A DNA stretch of 64,000 bases from Strix aluco. Lineage: Eukaryota > Chordata > Aves > Strigiformes > Strigidae. Of this stretch, positions 37,960 to 48,925 are shown in pieces. The notes beneath the pieces are model-generated. The model had not been told where the DNA came from, ran no database searches, and saw nothing but the letters and a program-made list of their open reading frames with translations. The DNA lies in the NCBI RefSeq assembly GCF_031877795.1, contig NC_133971.1, positions 63,424,463-63,488,462 of the forward strand, written 5' to 3'. The first letter of the stretch is position 1; each line of letters opens with the position of its first letter. The position numbers and the translations under genes were made by a program.

Positions 37960-38398
37960 GTAAGTTGTCAAGCTTCAGCTGTTCAGTTGAAGTAGACTTT
38001 AGGATAACTTGTGTGTGTCAGTAAGATGCAAGGGTTTTAGTTTTGTTCTTTCTGTGTACATGTTCAGAAAATAATCTCCTATATTTGTACTGGGCATTAG
38101 CTGTATCATTTACTGGGTGGAAGTTAGACAGAGCCACGATTTTTCAGAAACTTACTTTCTCTATGGAGGAATAATTTTGACCATAAACAGGTGTGTTTAC
38201 ATAATTGAAAGTTTCTGCATTAAAAAATGTAGGTATGTTTTATTGTAAGAAACTTTGGAAGTAGGTAGGCAGAGACTTGTATTTTCTTAACTGGAGGAGA
38301 TTCACCAGTATCACTTAAATGGAATACATTAACTCAATAAATAACATGGAAATGTATAAGACTAGCAAATAATGCTCATGTGTGACTTCTTTTAACAG

Positions 38399-38518
38399 AT
38401 CTGGGCTGCAAATGCTGGAGTAACTGCTAGCCTTCCCACTGACCTCATCTGGAAGAACCAGAATTCTTGGGGCACTGGTGAAGATGTGAAAGCTGTATTG
38501 AAAAATTCTCAGGGAGAG
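38399..38518 (+). pseudogene. LMNB1: LMNB1 exon 9 (Ig fold), open
   Basis: 120 nt between acceptor TTTTAACAG and donor GTAAAG. It reads [20 protein letters not shown] and on to LKNSQGE without a stop. It is among the best-preserved exons. Confidence 0.95.
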
Positions 38519-39257
38519 GTAAAGTCCCTCAGATGTGGTTAAACTTACCTTTCTGTGGTGCCATCCCCTATAAAGATGCTGGTAGAACCATTGTTAGGAC
38601 TTTACATGTGAATGCACATGAGTGTTTAGTAAAGTTTTCTCTTTTGCTTTTCAACTAAGCATACTGTACTCCTGTCTGTCTTAACTGCAATTTAGGAATG
38701 CAGTCTATTGAAGCGTGTGAAATTTTTTCCCCATGTTGAACCTAAGTAGTAGAAGAACGACTTGTTCAGACACTGCCCTCATGCCAGGAATTGGGCAGTG
38801 CCTTAGAATGCTCTGCGAAGAAAAAGTTTTAGTAAGCTTTTCAGTGATTTGCCTCTTAAATAAGTTTTGCTTAAAATTGTGTCTGGTGGGGTGGGGAATG
38901 TTACCATGAAACTCACTTTAAGCAATGAGGCATTAATTCTGGTAAGACGAGAGTTAAAACTTTGTGTAGGACAGTCATTAAGATATCTTGCAATTGAAAG
39001 AAAGTATTTAAATATATTAAAAAGCAAATTTTGGAAGAACTTAATGAGAGTCTCATTAGACTTTTTTTAATCATTAAGAAATTTAATCCTAAGGTGTTTT
39101 GAATGCTGTTTATGCACAGCAGTACATGTAAAGTATAGAGACAAAATCAGTACAAGTAGCTTTCCCAACAGCTAGAACTCCCCATTTCTCAAAATTTGAG
39201 TAGATTAGCACCAGATCTTTAGAGGTGTCACATCTTAAAAATGAAACTCTGTTGCAG

Positions 39258-39368
39258 GAGGTTGCTCAGAGAAGCACTGTCTTTAAAAAAACTAGACATG
39301 GAGGGGAAGAGCAGGAAGTTGAGGAAGAACCAGCTGAATCTGAGGAGGAAAATGACCACCAAGAGCAG
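39258..39368 (+). pseudogene. LMNB1: LMNB1 exon 10 (acidic tail), open
   Basis: Between acceptor CTGTTGCAG and donor GTATCT it reads EVAQRSTVFKKTRHGGEEQE followed by a glutamate-rich run. It is open and preserves the acidic character of the lamin B1 tail end. Confidence 0.92.
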
Positions 39369-40598
39369 GTATCTTGTTTTAGGTTAAGGTTATTTAGGTT
39401 GAAAAAACAGACATATAAGTCATTAATTTTTTTAAAAAATACCATACCTATTTGGGTGTGGCTTGTTTTATTTAATCAGTAATTTATTGAAAGCATAAGC
39501 CATGTTACTAAAACCAGTATAAAAAATATTACATCATGTATTCCCTTGATGGAGAGAAACAGATTTTTCTTAAAACAAGGTTTTCTTAAAGTAAGCATTT
39601 TTTTTTCTTAAACTCTGTTCCTGATAAGATTTCCCCCAGGCCAATTGTTTATGATAAAGTTGGCTTAAGCAGGAACACTTAAATTTACCTGAAGTTTTGA
39701 GACCTTCACTCTCAGTGAAGATACTATCAGAGAAAATGCTGAAGAAATGCAACTCAGGTCAGTGGAAAGGTGTGAACTTGCAGTGACAATGTAAAATGTT
39801 TTGCAATATAAGGGAAAATACTGAGGTAATAACATACTTGATTGTTCCCATTCTGACTTTTATCCATTACCTTACTGTTTTGACCAGTTCTTAAAAAAAA
39901 AAAAAGGAAATGTAACAGACATAAGTTCCTGTAAGGCAACATTCATTGCTACTTTGCCTAAAACTTTGCTGTGTTTCAGTTAGTACCTATCTTAAAGTCA
40001 GTTAGAAGAGGTAATACAGAACAGTAATTGAGTGTGCGTATGTAAACAGATAAAAAATAAGAAGAGTTGGCTGTGTTAGAAATTGCATTTTTTGGCAACC
40101 ATGGGTTTTGGCCTATAACTAAATCATAACTTTGTGGCATTTAATACAGAGGTTTTTATTGCAGTTACGCAGAAGTACTGAAGTGCATCCAGATGCTCTT
40201 GTGGTTTCTGGAATCGTGTAGTTCAGCTAAAATGTGTGTCTTAGTAGCTTTACTTACAAAAATGTTAGATTAGATTTCTTCCGATAAGAACTGTCCAAGT
40301 ACTTGTATATGCTACCTGCAGTATTCACCACCTGTCTAAAATCAACGATGCTTTTTGACTTGAGATTCAAATACAGTAATTAAGTTGTGTTTTTCTGGTA
40401 CCTGTCCTCTGTTACCTCTCATAGCATTCTTTTACTTACAGGGGACAACAGGTTGTACAGCTTTGTATGCTCACTCTTGCTTAGACCACACCAGGCTAAT
40501 AATTTCATATATTAAAAATGTACAGTATACCACTTTGAGTTGCTAAATCTTTTACTGCTAGATATTTTTTCAAATATGACTCTTCCTATTCACAACAG

Positions 40599-40638
40599 GC
40601 AGGCCCAAGGACATCTGACAAACTGTGAGATCATGTAA
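40599..40638 (+). pseudogene. LMNB1: LMNB1 exon 11 (CaaX end), frameshifted
   Basis: After acceptor TCACAACAG the expected frame meets TGA at 40626-40628. One frame over, TGT GAG ATC ATG TAA (40624-40638) still spells a CaaX box (C-E-I-M), the farnesylation signal that anchors B-type lamins in the membrane. A small indel therefore separates the tail from its lipid anchor. Confidence 0.85.
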
Positions 40639-41443
40639 ACTTCAGCAGCCAGGTTCCTCAGATCATGGTAATGCTTGCTATGGAACAGAGCCTTCTCAAA
40701 AGCACAATATATTTTTCTGTTTGTGAATTTTTAACCTGCGATTTTGATGGCCTTAATATCCTTCGCCACTGAAAGGTTGTAAAAGTCTCTAACTTTCTTG
40801 CAGGATGTTGCTAACTGACCAATGTACTGTTTAAAAAAAGATGTCCCTGTCCCTCAGATTTATATGCTAGTTTCTTTTTGTTGACACCTAGCTGGAATAG
40901 AAACATTCTGCTGTGTTTTGGGGATCAATTTTCTTAGACTACACCACTTGAGACTAGTCAGTTGCTGCTGACCTCTTTATATTTAGGTGCTGTTGGGGAA
41001 GGGGAAAGCATTTTCGATGCTTCTAACTCTCTTATACTTTTTCCTAGAGTGCACTAACAAAACCAAATGAAAACACACAAAAAACAACACACAAAAAAAC
41101 ATAGTCCAGCTGATCATGTAAGCACTCAGAGGATGAAGGATGAAGTAAAACTTATTGGTACTACTCCTTTCCTTTCAGATTGCTTATGCTGGAGGAGGGT
41201 TCAACATGTTAGTTGTGTTTTTAAGATAGTGTAACCAGCTTAAATTTTCTTACTTTTTTTTTTTACCAAATAGAAGGCTGTTTTAATGTGGATTCTCTCA
41301 ATTGCTTACAATTTGTAGGAACAAACCAAGTGTGTTAGGGGTTTAGTCAGCACTTTTATGGAAAACAACTGTAATTTTGTCAATGTCGAAAGTTTTTCTG
41401 TCCCTTCTGCACTAATTTAATGTTTGAAAAAGCTTTGAATAAA
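40639..41443 (+). other. LMNB1 3' UTR remnant ending at AATAAA
   Basis: Downstream of the CaaX/stop there is about 800 nt of non-coding sequence ending at TTGAATAAAATC, with AATAAA at 41438-41443. This is the first well-placed polyadenylation signal and the likely transcript end. The exact cleavage site is not determined. Confidence 0.65.
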
Positions 41444-41459
41444 ATCTTCTATCAAGTAA

Positions 41460-44095
41460 AGCTTTTGGAATTTGTTTCTTCCTAGAACTAAGTTAAAAGT
41501 TGAATGAAGCTGGCGAAACGTCCATGTATATGGAATGAGGGCGATTGACTTGTAAAGATTTGTTTGGAAAACTAATTCTTTAGAGGTTTATTCAAACTGT
41601 TGCATAACTGTTTCTGCATCTTTGCTGATATGTTGGTTCTTACTGGACTGTAAGAACTAACTACATCATACATATGTTTTACAACATCATACAAGTACCA
41701 GACTGAATAGTTTAAGCATGGCATAATAACATAAATAGAAATTCAGAAATACTGTGAATATTTGTCTTAGTCTAGAAGTACTTTTAAATGTATGGCCAGA
41801 ATTTTGGAAGTTGATTTGAGCTTTTTTCTAGCATTAGCCTCATGACAAATTTAAGACTTTTTAATATGTCTTTCACCTTGAGTAAGTTCCCTTTTCAGGT
41901 GAACTACAGGGTGGCATTTCAACCTTGTGCCAGCAGAAGGGGAGGCAGGGGTGGCCAATGGTTATGCAGAAGTATGAGGATTAGGGGGACTGCTGCTTTT
42001 GACAGTAATGCTGGACTAAACTGCATTAAACCACAATGTAATACTTGATCTAATTTCTTGTTTATATTTGAACTATTTTACATAGTATAAATACTTTCAT
42101 GACTTAAGCATTACTGTGTATCCTGTAACATTTTGAATACTCCTCAATTTGATCTGTGCGAATAATGGCATTCTATTCATTGTAGTCTCACGTATCTGTA
42201 GGCATATACCATATAAATATGTATGTTGTAGGAAAGGGTTAATTCCATTCCTTGTTTATTGTTTTCAAAACTAATAGCACAGGCTAGCAATTTACTCCCA
42301 TAAAGACTTGACTGGGCCAGTTCCATAGGACTGTTAGTATCTTCAAACAGTAATAAAGAAAAATACTTTGTATGTAGACATTGGGAACGTAATTCTTAAT
42401 TCATAGTAGGAACCTGCCAGTATAATCAAGCATTCTTGGTTATAACTTTTGTAGACCCTGGTTTTTGTCACCAGGGTGATGATCAGTGCTCTGTCAGTAC
42501 CTGAATGTGTAGCTAGGAGCTGCTACTTGAAACTAGTTTTCTCTCTAAAGAGAGCTTTTACATGAGTCTTGTGAATATTCTGGCAAATCAGCACTCTTGT
42601 GATGGATGACAATAGGAGAAATGCCGATTTTTAGAAAAATTATTTTGCTGTTACACATACTTCTGTAAACTAGCATAGTGATGGGAAACAGAAATGACCC
42701 TTCTGGGGAGTGTGTGTGCATGTGTTCACTCTAACCTTTAGAGCTGAAACATCCTACCACCAGGTGGAGATCTTGCTACTCAAATATTAAAAAAAAGAAA
42801 ACCAACCACCACAAAAACCCAAAAAACCCCAACCAAAACCAAGCAACCCAAAACTTCTTACACTTCCCTGTGAATTCCATAATAACTTCTGAAAGTTTCT
42901 TCTTTATTGAACAGAACAGCTTCTGTTCTACACTTTCCCCATCTTCCCGCATGGAAATCCAGAAGTGCATTTTGATTACCACAAGGTGGGGTGGTTTTTT
43001 CATTGCTGTACTGCAAAACACCAACTTGTGGAGGGGTATGCATGGTGCCACTGTATGCAACAAATGCAAATTTTTATGACAAATCGTAATTTTTTTTCTT
43101 CTCTGTCACACAATGTCTAGGAGAGCTCTTGTTCCTGTTAGTTTGGAACTGCATTCAAAATACACTGAGTTGTTGCCATTACTGCCATAATATACACCAG
43201 TCTCTGTTACAGAGGCACACTGGGTTTGGTAAAGGTATCTGACCACTGAAAAATGGCTATATGCAATGTTACATGAAATGTGTTCATGTTTTCTGAAGAT
43301 TGTTAGGTAATGAGCCAGAGAAGCAAATCATATCTTAGTTAGCTCTGTAGACATGTTCAACTTGTGATTAAAATTTTGGTATGTCTTTATTACTGCTGTT
43401 ATAGTAATACACGAAGATTGTTTTTAGGTACATTCAGTCCTTTGTAGAGTTGGTAACAGATAGGGATTATCATTATCTGATAATGATCTGTTACACAGTT
43501 GACAAGAGATACAAATTGTATCATCCTGGCAGGTGAAAACTGTTCAGTAACTTACTGTTTGCAACTAGAAAAACACTTCACCAGAAGTGTACCTGCTCAA
43601 ATGCATTCATTCCTGTGAAAACCAGAATAAGAATCTGTTTAGGAAATAAGTGGTTTGGCTTGTACAGCACTAGTATCGAATGATGAACACTCTTGAGGCA
43701 AGGTACACATTCCTGTCAGCTGGTCCTATTTCTCTAGAGTTTCATTTTTGGGTTGATTCACAGCAAAAGCAGTAAACCTGTAAACTGCATTCTTTGCTTA
43801 TAGTGGACAAGTTCATTAATAAACCCCAGTGTAATCAACTGTAGTCCTGTGGTACAAATTATTTTACACAGTGTAGTCAATTGTAGCTTTATGCTGCAAA
43901 TTGTCTCATGACTCTGGCTTCTTAATCCCTGCTGTGTATACCTACATTGTATTTGCCCAAGGAGACAGCAAAATATAGAAAGAGAAATAAATACATAAAT
44001 AATGTAAATACCTTTTCTGTTCAATAGATGCTAATTATTGTCTGCTTCTGTAAAAAGCAATTTTGTCTTAAATTTCCATGGATGAACTTAACTGT
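41460..44095. other. Non-coding stretch downstream of LMNB1
   Basis: No exon, RNA gene or transposon was recognised. It includes the A/C-rich tract at 42785-42855 and a strong A/T-rich inverted repeat at 43453-43494 (listed separately). Confidence 0.45.
43453..43494. repeat. Bipartite inverted repeat (potential cruciform)
   Basis: ATCATTATC-T-GATAATGAT (43469-43487) is a perfect 9-bp palindrome with a 1-nt centre. It is enclosed by GTAACAG (43453-43459) and CTGTTAC (43488-43494). The right arm is continuous and the left arm has a 9-nt bulge. No coding role is apparent. Confidence 0.8.
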
Positions 44096-44583
44096 TGACG
44101 TGCGGAGTCACGACTTTACAACCAGTAAGGTTATAAAGAAGGTATGTTTATTCAGCGCTGGGTGCACGGGGGATCGCTCCTCCACAAATGTGCACATTTT
44201 GGAGCGAAAAGCAGCTCCTTTCTATAGCGTAAGTGTTTACATATTCATGATGATCCCGAGAATAGGGAGAGATATTACAATTAGTTTTGAGAAATCATTA
44301 TCATAAATCCCGCCCCAAGTCCCTCCCTGTTGTGCCTGCGCAATGTCTCCTGGTGGTCTTGGGCGGGGGTCTTCAGGATGAAGATTAAAGATGCGTCCTC
44401 TTCCTCTCGTGACTTTTCACCCAATTAGGTCTCTTCAGCATGTCAATTTAGCATTCTTTGAATCCCCCTTCCTTATCTTGGGACTCAGTAGTTGCAGCTC
44501 CTCCCTTATCTCAAGAGCCCATCCTGCTGAGAGCCCACCCTGCTGAGAGGCCTGCATCCATTTTGTTAAGGTTTCTCACTTCA
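44096..44583 (-). repeat. Solo LTR with 4-bp TSD (CTGT)
   Basis: On the minus strand it begins TGAAGTGAGAAACC and ends CTCCGCACGTCA. AATAAA is seen on the plus strand as TTTATT at 44147-44152. CTGT lies on both sides (44092-44095 and 44584-44587). It belongs to a different family from the other LTRs here. Confidence 0.8.
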
Positions 44584-46621
44584 CTGTCTTAGCAGTGTAT
44601 CATTTCGATACTAATTTGAGGGTTTCTGGGGTGAAAAGGGTATTTTATGGGGAAACTCCAGATATGTGAAACAGTGCCTTTTATATTCTTATTGTACTGT
44701 AAGCAGTATAGGTACTATAGTCTAGGTGATAGCAGTATAGTAGAAATAAAAATGCAGCTTTTGCACAAATAGCCACATGGTAACTGACTAGGAAATATTT
44801 TCTCCAGGCAAAGAAGTTGATGGGGAATAAAAGCTTTTAAAGCTCTTGTCCCAAATAGGACAACTGGTACTAACATGATTTTTATAAAGTGAATGGAGGC
44901 TCTGTATGATGGATGTGAATGCTTATTTAGCCTTTCCTGGTATATGATGGTTAACCGCAAGGAAATACTGGGGCGCTTATTTATAATATTCAACTAGAAC
45001 CATCATAGGCTATGGCAAAAGCTAGCTGTTTTGTCTCATGCTTTGCTTAGTGTGCATTTATTGCTCTCCTCTGGTTTCCCTTTATGGGTTTGTGTAAACA
45101 CAGGATTTGTTCTCTGTGTGATTAACCCTGAAGAAAGAGAAGTTACATTTGGTGGCATCAATAAAGACATACTTCAGCTTGAGCTGACTGATAGGATTTT
45201 CCTACAGTTATCAATTAACTCTTGGACGTGAATTTTCATAGCTGGTTTGACTGTTGCATTTTATGAACAGAAAATACTATTGGCAAGCAAGTATGACCTC
45301 CATAATGTAAATCATGGAATTGGTTTTCTCTGCAACTGTAGCATTTCATTTCTGAAGGCAGTGTGTTTTGTGCTGTTTTTTAATGGGATGTTGTAGATAG
45401 AATGTCAACATGGCTTTTGTATTAACAAGTTTTATTGGGGAAGTATTTTGTACACTTACAACAGAATTGAACTAAAATCACAATCAGTTCTATAACCTTT
45501 CAACATCAAAGGGAGGAAAAGATGTTTGTAGTGTTGCCAAAATGAGGTGTAAGAGTAAAAAATTTAAGAACTGAAAGCAGTCACAAGTACTAACAAACTT
45601 GGCAGTTGTTGAGATGTAACTTTTGATTTTTGAAAAAGCTTTCTTATGTGGAAATTAAATTCAAAATGGGGAATAACAGCAATGAATTAGTACGCAGTGT
45701 GGTATCATCATGTAGTTACATGATATGTTACATACTATATACCCATACTATAGGCTTGCTTGTTTTATGGGCCTGCTAGATATTTATAAAGCCTAGGGGC
45801 CTCTGTTGTACATCTTGCATTGTCTAACAGTTTATAAAGATACTTTTGAATACCCCAAACCAGTAAATAGGCAATACTCAATTCTGCTTCCAAGGAAGAT
45901 GCTTGTTTAATTAACCAGATGTGTGTTAAATGGAGCTTGCTCTCAGAAACAGTAACATTAAGAGCTTAATTAAGTTTTTTTAAAAACTTAACGTTCACTT
46001 GAAAGGGTGAGATGTTTTAGCTTTCTTAGTGCTCAAGTGTTTCTCACAGTAGCTTTTCCTATCTCTGATGGTATCCATCGCATCAAAGGCCAGTTGCATA
46101 TATTGGCCCTGATACGCTTTATGTACTGAGTTGTATTGCCCTGTGAGCCTTTCTACTGTGAAACTGATGCAAAGCTGTTTTTAATAAATGAAATGTAAAT
46201 GAGTTTGAAATCTCAGTCTTGCAGAACTATACAGTCAAGAAAAACCCAACCCAAACTGATAAACCTGAAGCATCTTTAATCCTACTTGTGCTGTGACTTC
46301 CTTCCAGTTGAAGAGAATGTTGTGGTATTTCTAAATTTTCAATTACATCCTTCTGTATCAGTTTCTCCATTTCTTAAGTGGTTTATACTGCTGCTTCCTC
46401 TTTAATTCTCCTCACCACAATAAGAATTGAGCAGTCACATAGCTTCCTGCTGTTGAATCTTGTACCTTTTCAGCATCATCATTTTGTTAAATACCAGTAC
46501 TTAACCTTATTTTAATTTTGTCATCTTTGTTGTTTCACGTAATGTGGTAAGATTAGTCTTGCAGTGAAAAGGCTATGGAGAAGTAGTATAACTTCCTCAC
46601 TTTGCACTCATTAATACTGAA
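44584..46621. other. Non-coding stretch, nothing recognised
   Basis: A/T-rich sequence between a solo LTR and a CR1. No coding, RNA or repeat feature that I can support. Confidence 0.45.
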
Positions 46622-48925
46622 TTACAGAATCACAGAATTGTCTAGGTTGGAAAAGACCTTGAAGATCACCTAGTCCAACCATTAACCAAACACTGACAGT
46701 TCCCAACTACACCATATCCCCAAGCGCTATGTCAACCCGCCTCTTGAACACCTCCAGGGATGGGGACTCCACCACCTCCCTGGGCACCCCATTCCAAAGA
46801 ATTCCAAAGAACAACCCGTTCTGTAAAGAAATGCTTCCTAATATCCAGTCTAAACCTTCCCTAGTGCAGCTTGAGGCCATTCCCTCTTGTCCTACACTTG
46901 TTACTTGGTTAAAGAGACTCATCCCCAGCTCTCTGCAACCTCCTTTCAGGTAGCTGTAGAGGGCGATGAGGTCTCCCCTCAGCCTCCTCTTCTCCACACT
47001 AAACACCCCCAGTTCCCTCAGCCACTCCTCGTACGACCTGTGCTCCAGACCCTTCACCAGCTTCGTTGCCCTTCTCTGGACACATTCGAGCAATTCAATG
47101 TCCTTTTTGTAGTGAGGGGCCCAAAACTGAACACAGGAATCGAGGTGCGGCCTCACCAGTGCTGAGTACAGGGGTAAGATCACTTCACTGTCCCTGCTGG
47201 CCACGCTATTGCTGATACAAGCCAGGATACCATTGGCCTTCTTGGCCACCTGGGCACACTGCTGGCTCATGTTCAGCCGGCTGTCAATCAACACCCCCAG
47301 GTCCCTCTCTGACTGGCAGCTCTCCAGCCACTCCTCCCCAAGCCTGTAGCACTGCTGGGGGTTGTTGTGGCCAAAGTGCAGCACCCGGCATTTGGCCTTA
47401 TTGAAACTCCTCCAGTTGGCCTGAGCCCATCGCTCCAGCCTGTCCAGGTCTCTCTGCAGAGCCTCCCTACCCTCGAGCAGATCAACACTCCCACCCAACT
47501 TGGTGTCGTCTGCAAACTTACTGAGGGTGCACTCGATCCCCTCGTCTAGATCATCAATAAAGATGTTAAACAGGAGTGGCCCCAAAACCGAGCCCTGGGG
47601 GACACCACTCGTGACCGGCCGCCAACTGGATTTAACTCCATTCACCACAACTCTTTGGGCCCGGCCATCCAGCCAGTTTTTTACCCAGCAAAGTGTGTGC
47701 CCATCCAAGCTGTGAGCAGCCAGTTTTGCCACGAGAATGCTGTGGGAAATGGTGTCAAAGGCCTTACTAAAGTCAAGGTAGACAACATCCACAGCCTTTC
47801 CCTCATCCAATCAGCAGGTCACCCTGTCGTAGAAGGAGATCAGGTTTGTCAAGCAGGACCTGCCTTTCATAAACCCATGCTGACTGGGCCTGGTCATCTG
47901 GTTGTCCCGCATGTGTTGTGTGATGGTACTCAGGATGAGCTGCTCCATCAGCTTCCCAGGCACCAGCATCAAACTGACAGGTCTGTAATTTCCCGGATCA
48001 TCCTTCTGACCCTTCTTATATATGGGCGTCACATTGACCAGTTTCCAATCTGTCGGCACCTCCCCGGTCAGCCAGGACTGCTGCTAAATGATGGAAAGCA
48101 GCTTGGCGAGCACCCCAGCCAGCTCCTTCAGCACCCTCGGGTGTATCCCCTCCGGTCCCTTAGACTTGTGTGTGTCTGTGTGATGCAGTAGGTCACTGAC
48201 TATCCCCTCCTAGATTGCGGGGGGGTCATTCTCCCAGTCTCTGTCTTCTGGCTGAGGAGGCTGGATTCCCTCAGTACAACTAGTCTTGTTATTAAAGACT
48301 GAGGCAAAGAAGGCATTAAGCACCTCAGCCTTTTCCTCATCACTTCTTACCATGTTTCCTCCTGCGTCTAGCAGGGGATGGAGGCTCTCCCTGGTCTTTC
48401 TTTTGCTGCTCACATACTTACAGAAACATGTCTTGTTGTCCTTGATTGCTGAAGCCAGATTAATTTCCAGCTGGGCTTTAGACCTCCTGATTTCCACCCT
48501 GCATAGCCTCACAGCATCTTTGTAATCACTGTGAGTGCCTAGCCCCTTCTTCCAAAGGCCATAAACTCTCCTTTTCTCCTGGAGTTGCAGCCAAAGCTCC
48601 CTGTTTAGCCAGGGTGGTCTTCTCTGTCACCTGCTTCTCTTACAGCACCTGGGGACTGCCTGCTCCTGTGCCATTAAGTCTTTCTTCCTAAAGAGTGCCC
48701 AGACTTCCTGGACCCCTATACCCTTCAGGATTGCCTCCCATGGGATCCTGTCAAGCAGGTGCCTAAACAAGACCAAGTCAGCCCTTCTGAAGTCCAAGAT
48801 GTCAGTTCTGCTGCCCCCTCTCCTGGACTCTCTAAGAATAGAGAACTCTATTATTTCATGATCCCTGTGCCCTAGTCGGCCTCCAACCGCCACATCATCC
48901 ACCACAGTCCTTCTCTGTTCACAAA
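46622..48925 (-). mobile_element. CR1 LINE, minus strand, RT open over 367 codons
   Basis: Minus strand, right to left. 48905-48627 is the end of the endonuclease region (GGRLGHRDHEIIEF). 48512-48210 is the linker. 48059-47811 is the RT N-terminal part, closed by one in-frame stop at 47811-47813. 47810-46707 is an open RT palm to C-terminus ([31 protein letters not shown]). Another stop lies just before 48059. The 3' UTR ends in the AGAATCACAGAATTGTCTAGG terminus at 46622-46650. It is the most complete CR1 RT in the window, and so similar to 21847-23990 that the two are likely close subfamily members. 5'-truncated near 48925. Confidence 0.94.

Larger units (their letters stand above)
12055..41443 (+). 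pseudogene. LMNB1: Lamin B1 gene, unprocessed and decayed (11 coding exons)
   Basis: Lamin B1 is a farnesylated intermediate-filament protein that lines the inner nuclear membrane. Exons for head/coil 1A, the rest of the rod, the NLS, the Ig-fold tail and the CaaX end occur in order on the plus strand, separated by introns, mostly with AG/GT borders. This excludes a processed (retroposed) copy. Tail residues such as [28 protein letters not shown] and [12 protein letters not shown] point to lamin B1 rather than B2 or A. Lesions: frameshift in exon 1, stops TAG 30661 and TAA 30751 in exon 4, frameshift and lost donor in exon 6, TGA 35385 in exon 7, frameshift in exon 8, and frameshift plus TGA before CaaX in exon 11. 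Exons 2, 3, 5, 9 and 10 are open. It cannot encode a normal lamin. A W-linked gametolog or a segmental duplicate are both possible origins. Confidence 0.93.

Noticed and set aside
12055-41443. Functional lamin B1 gene with sequencing errors
   Set aside because: There are too many independent lesions, of different kinds (stops, indels, a lost splice donor), spread over at least six exons, together with amino-acid changes at conserved rod positions.
12055-41443. Processed (retroposed) lamin pseudogene
   Set aside because: Introns with canonical borders and a CpG-island promoter are present; there is no poly-A tail after exon 11.
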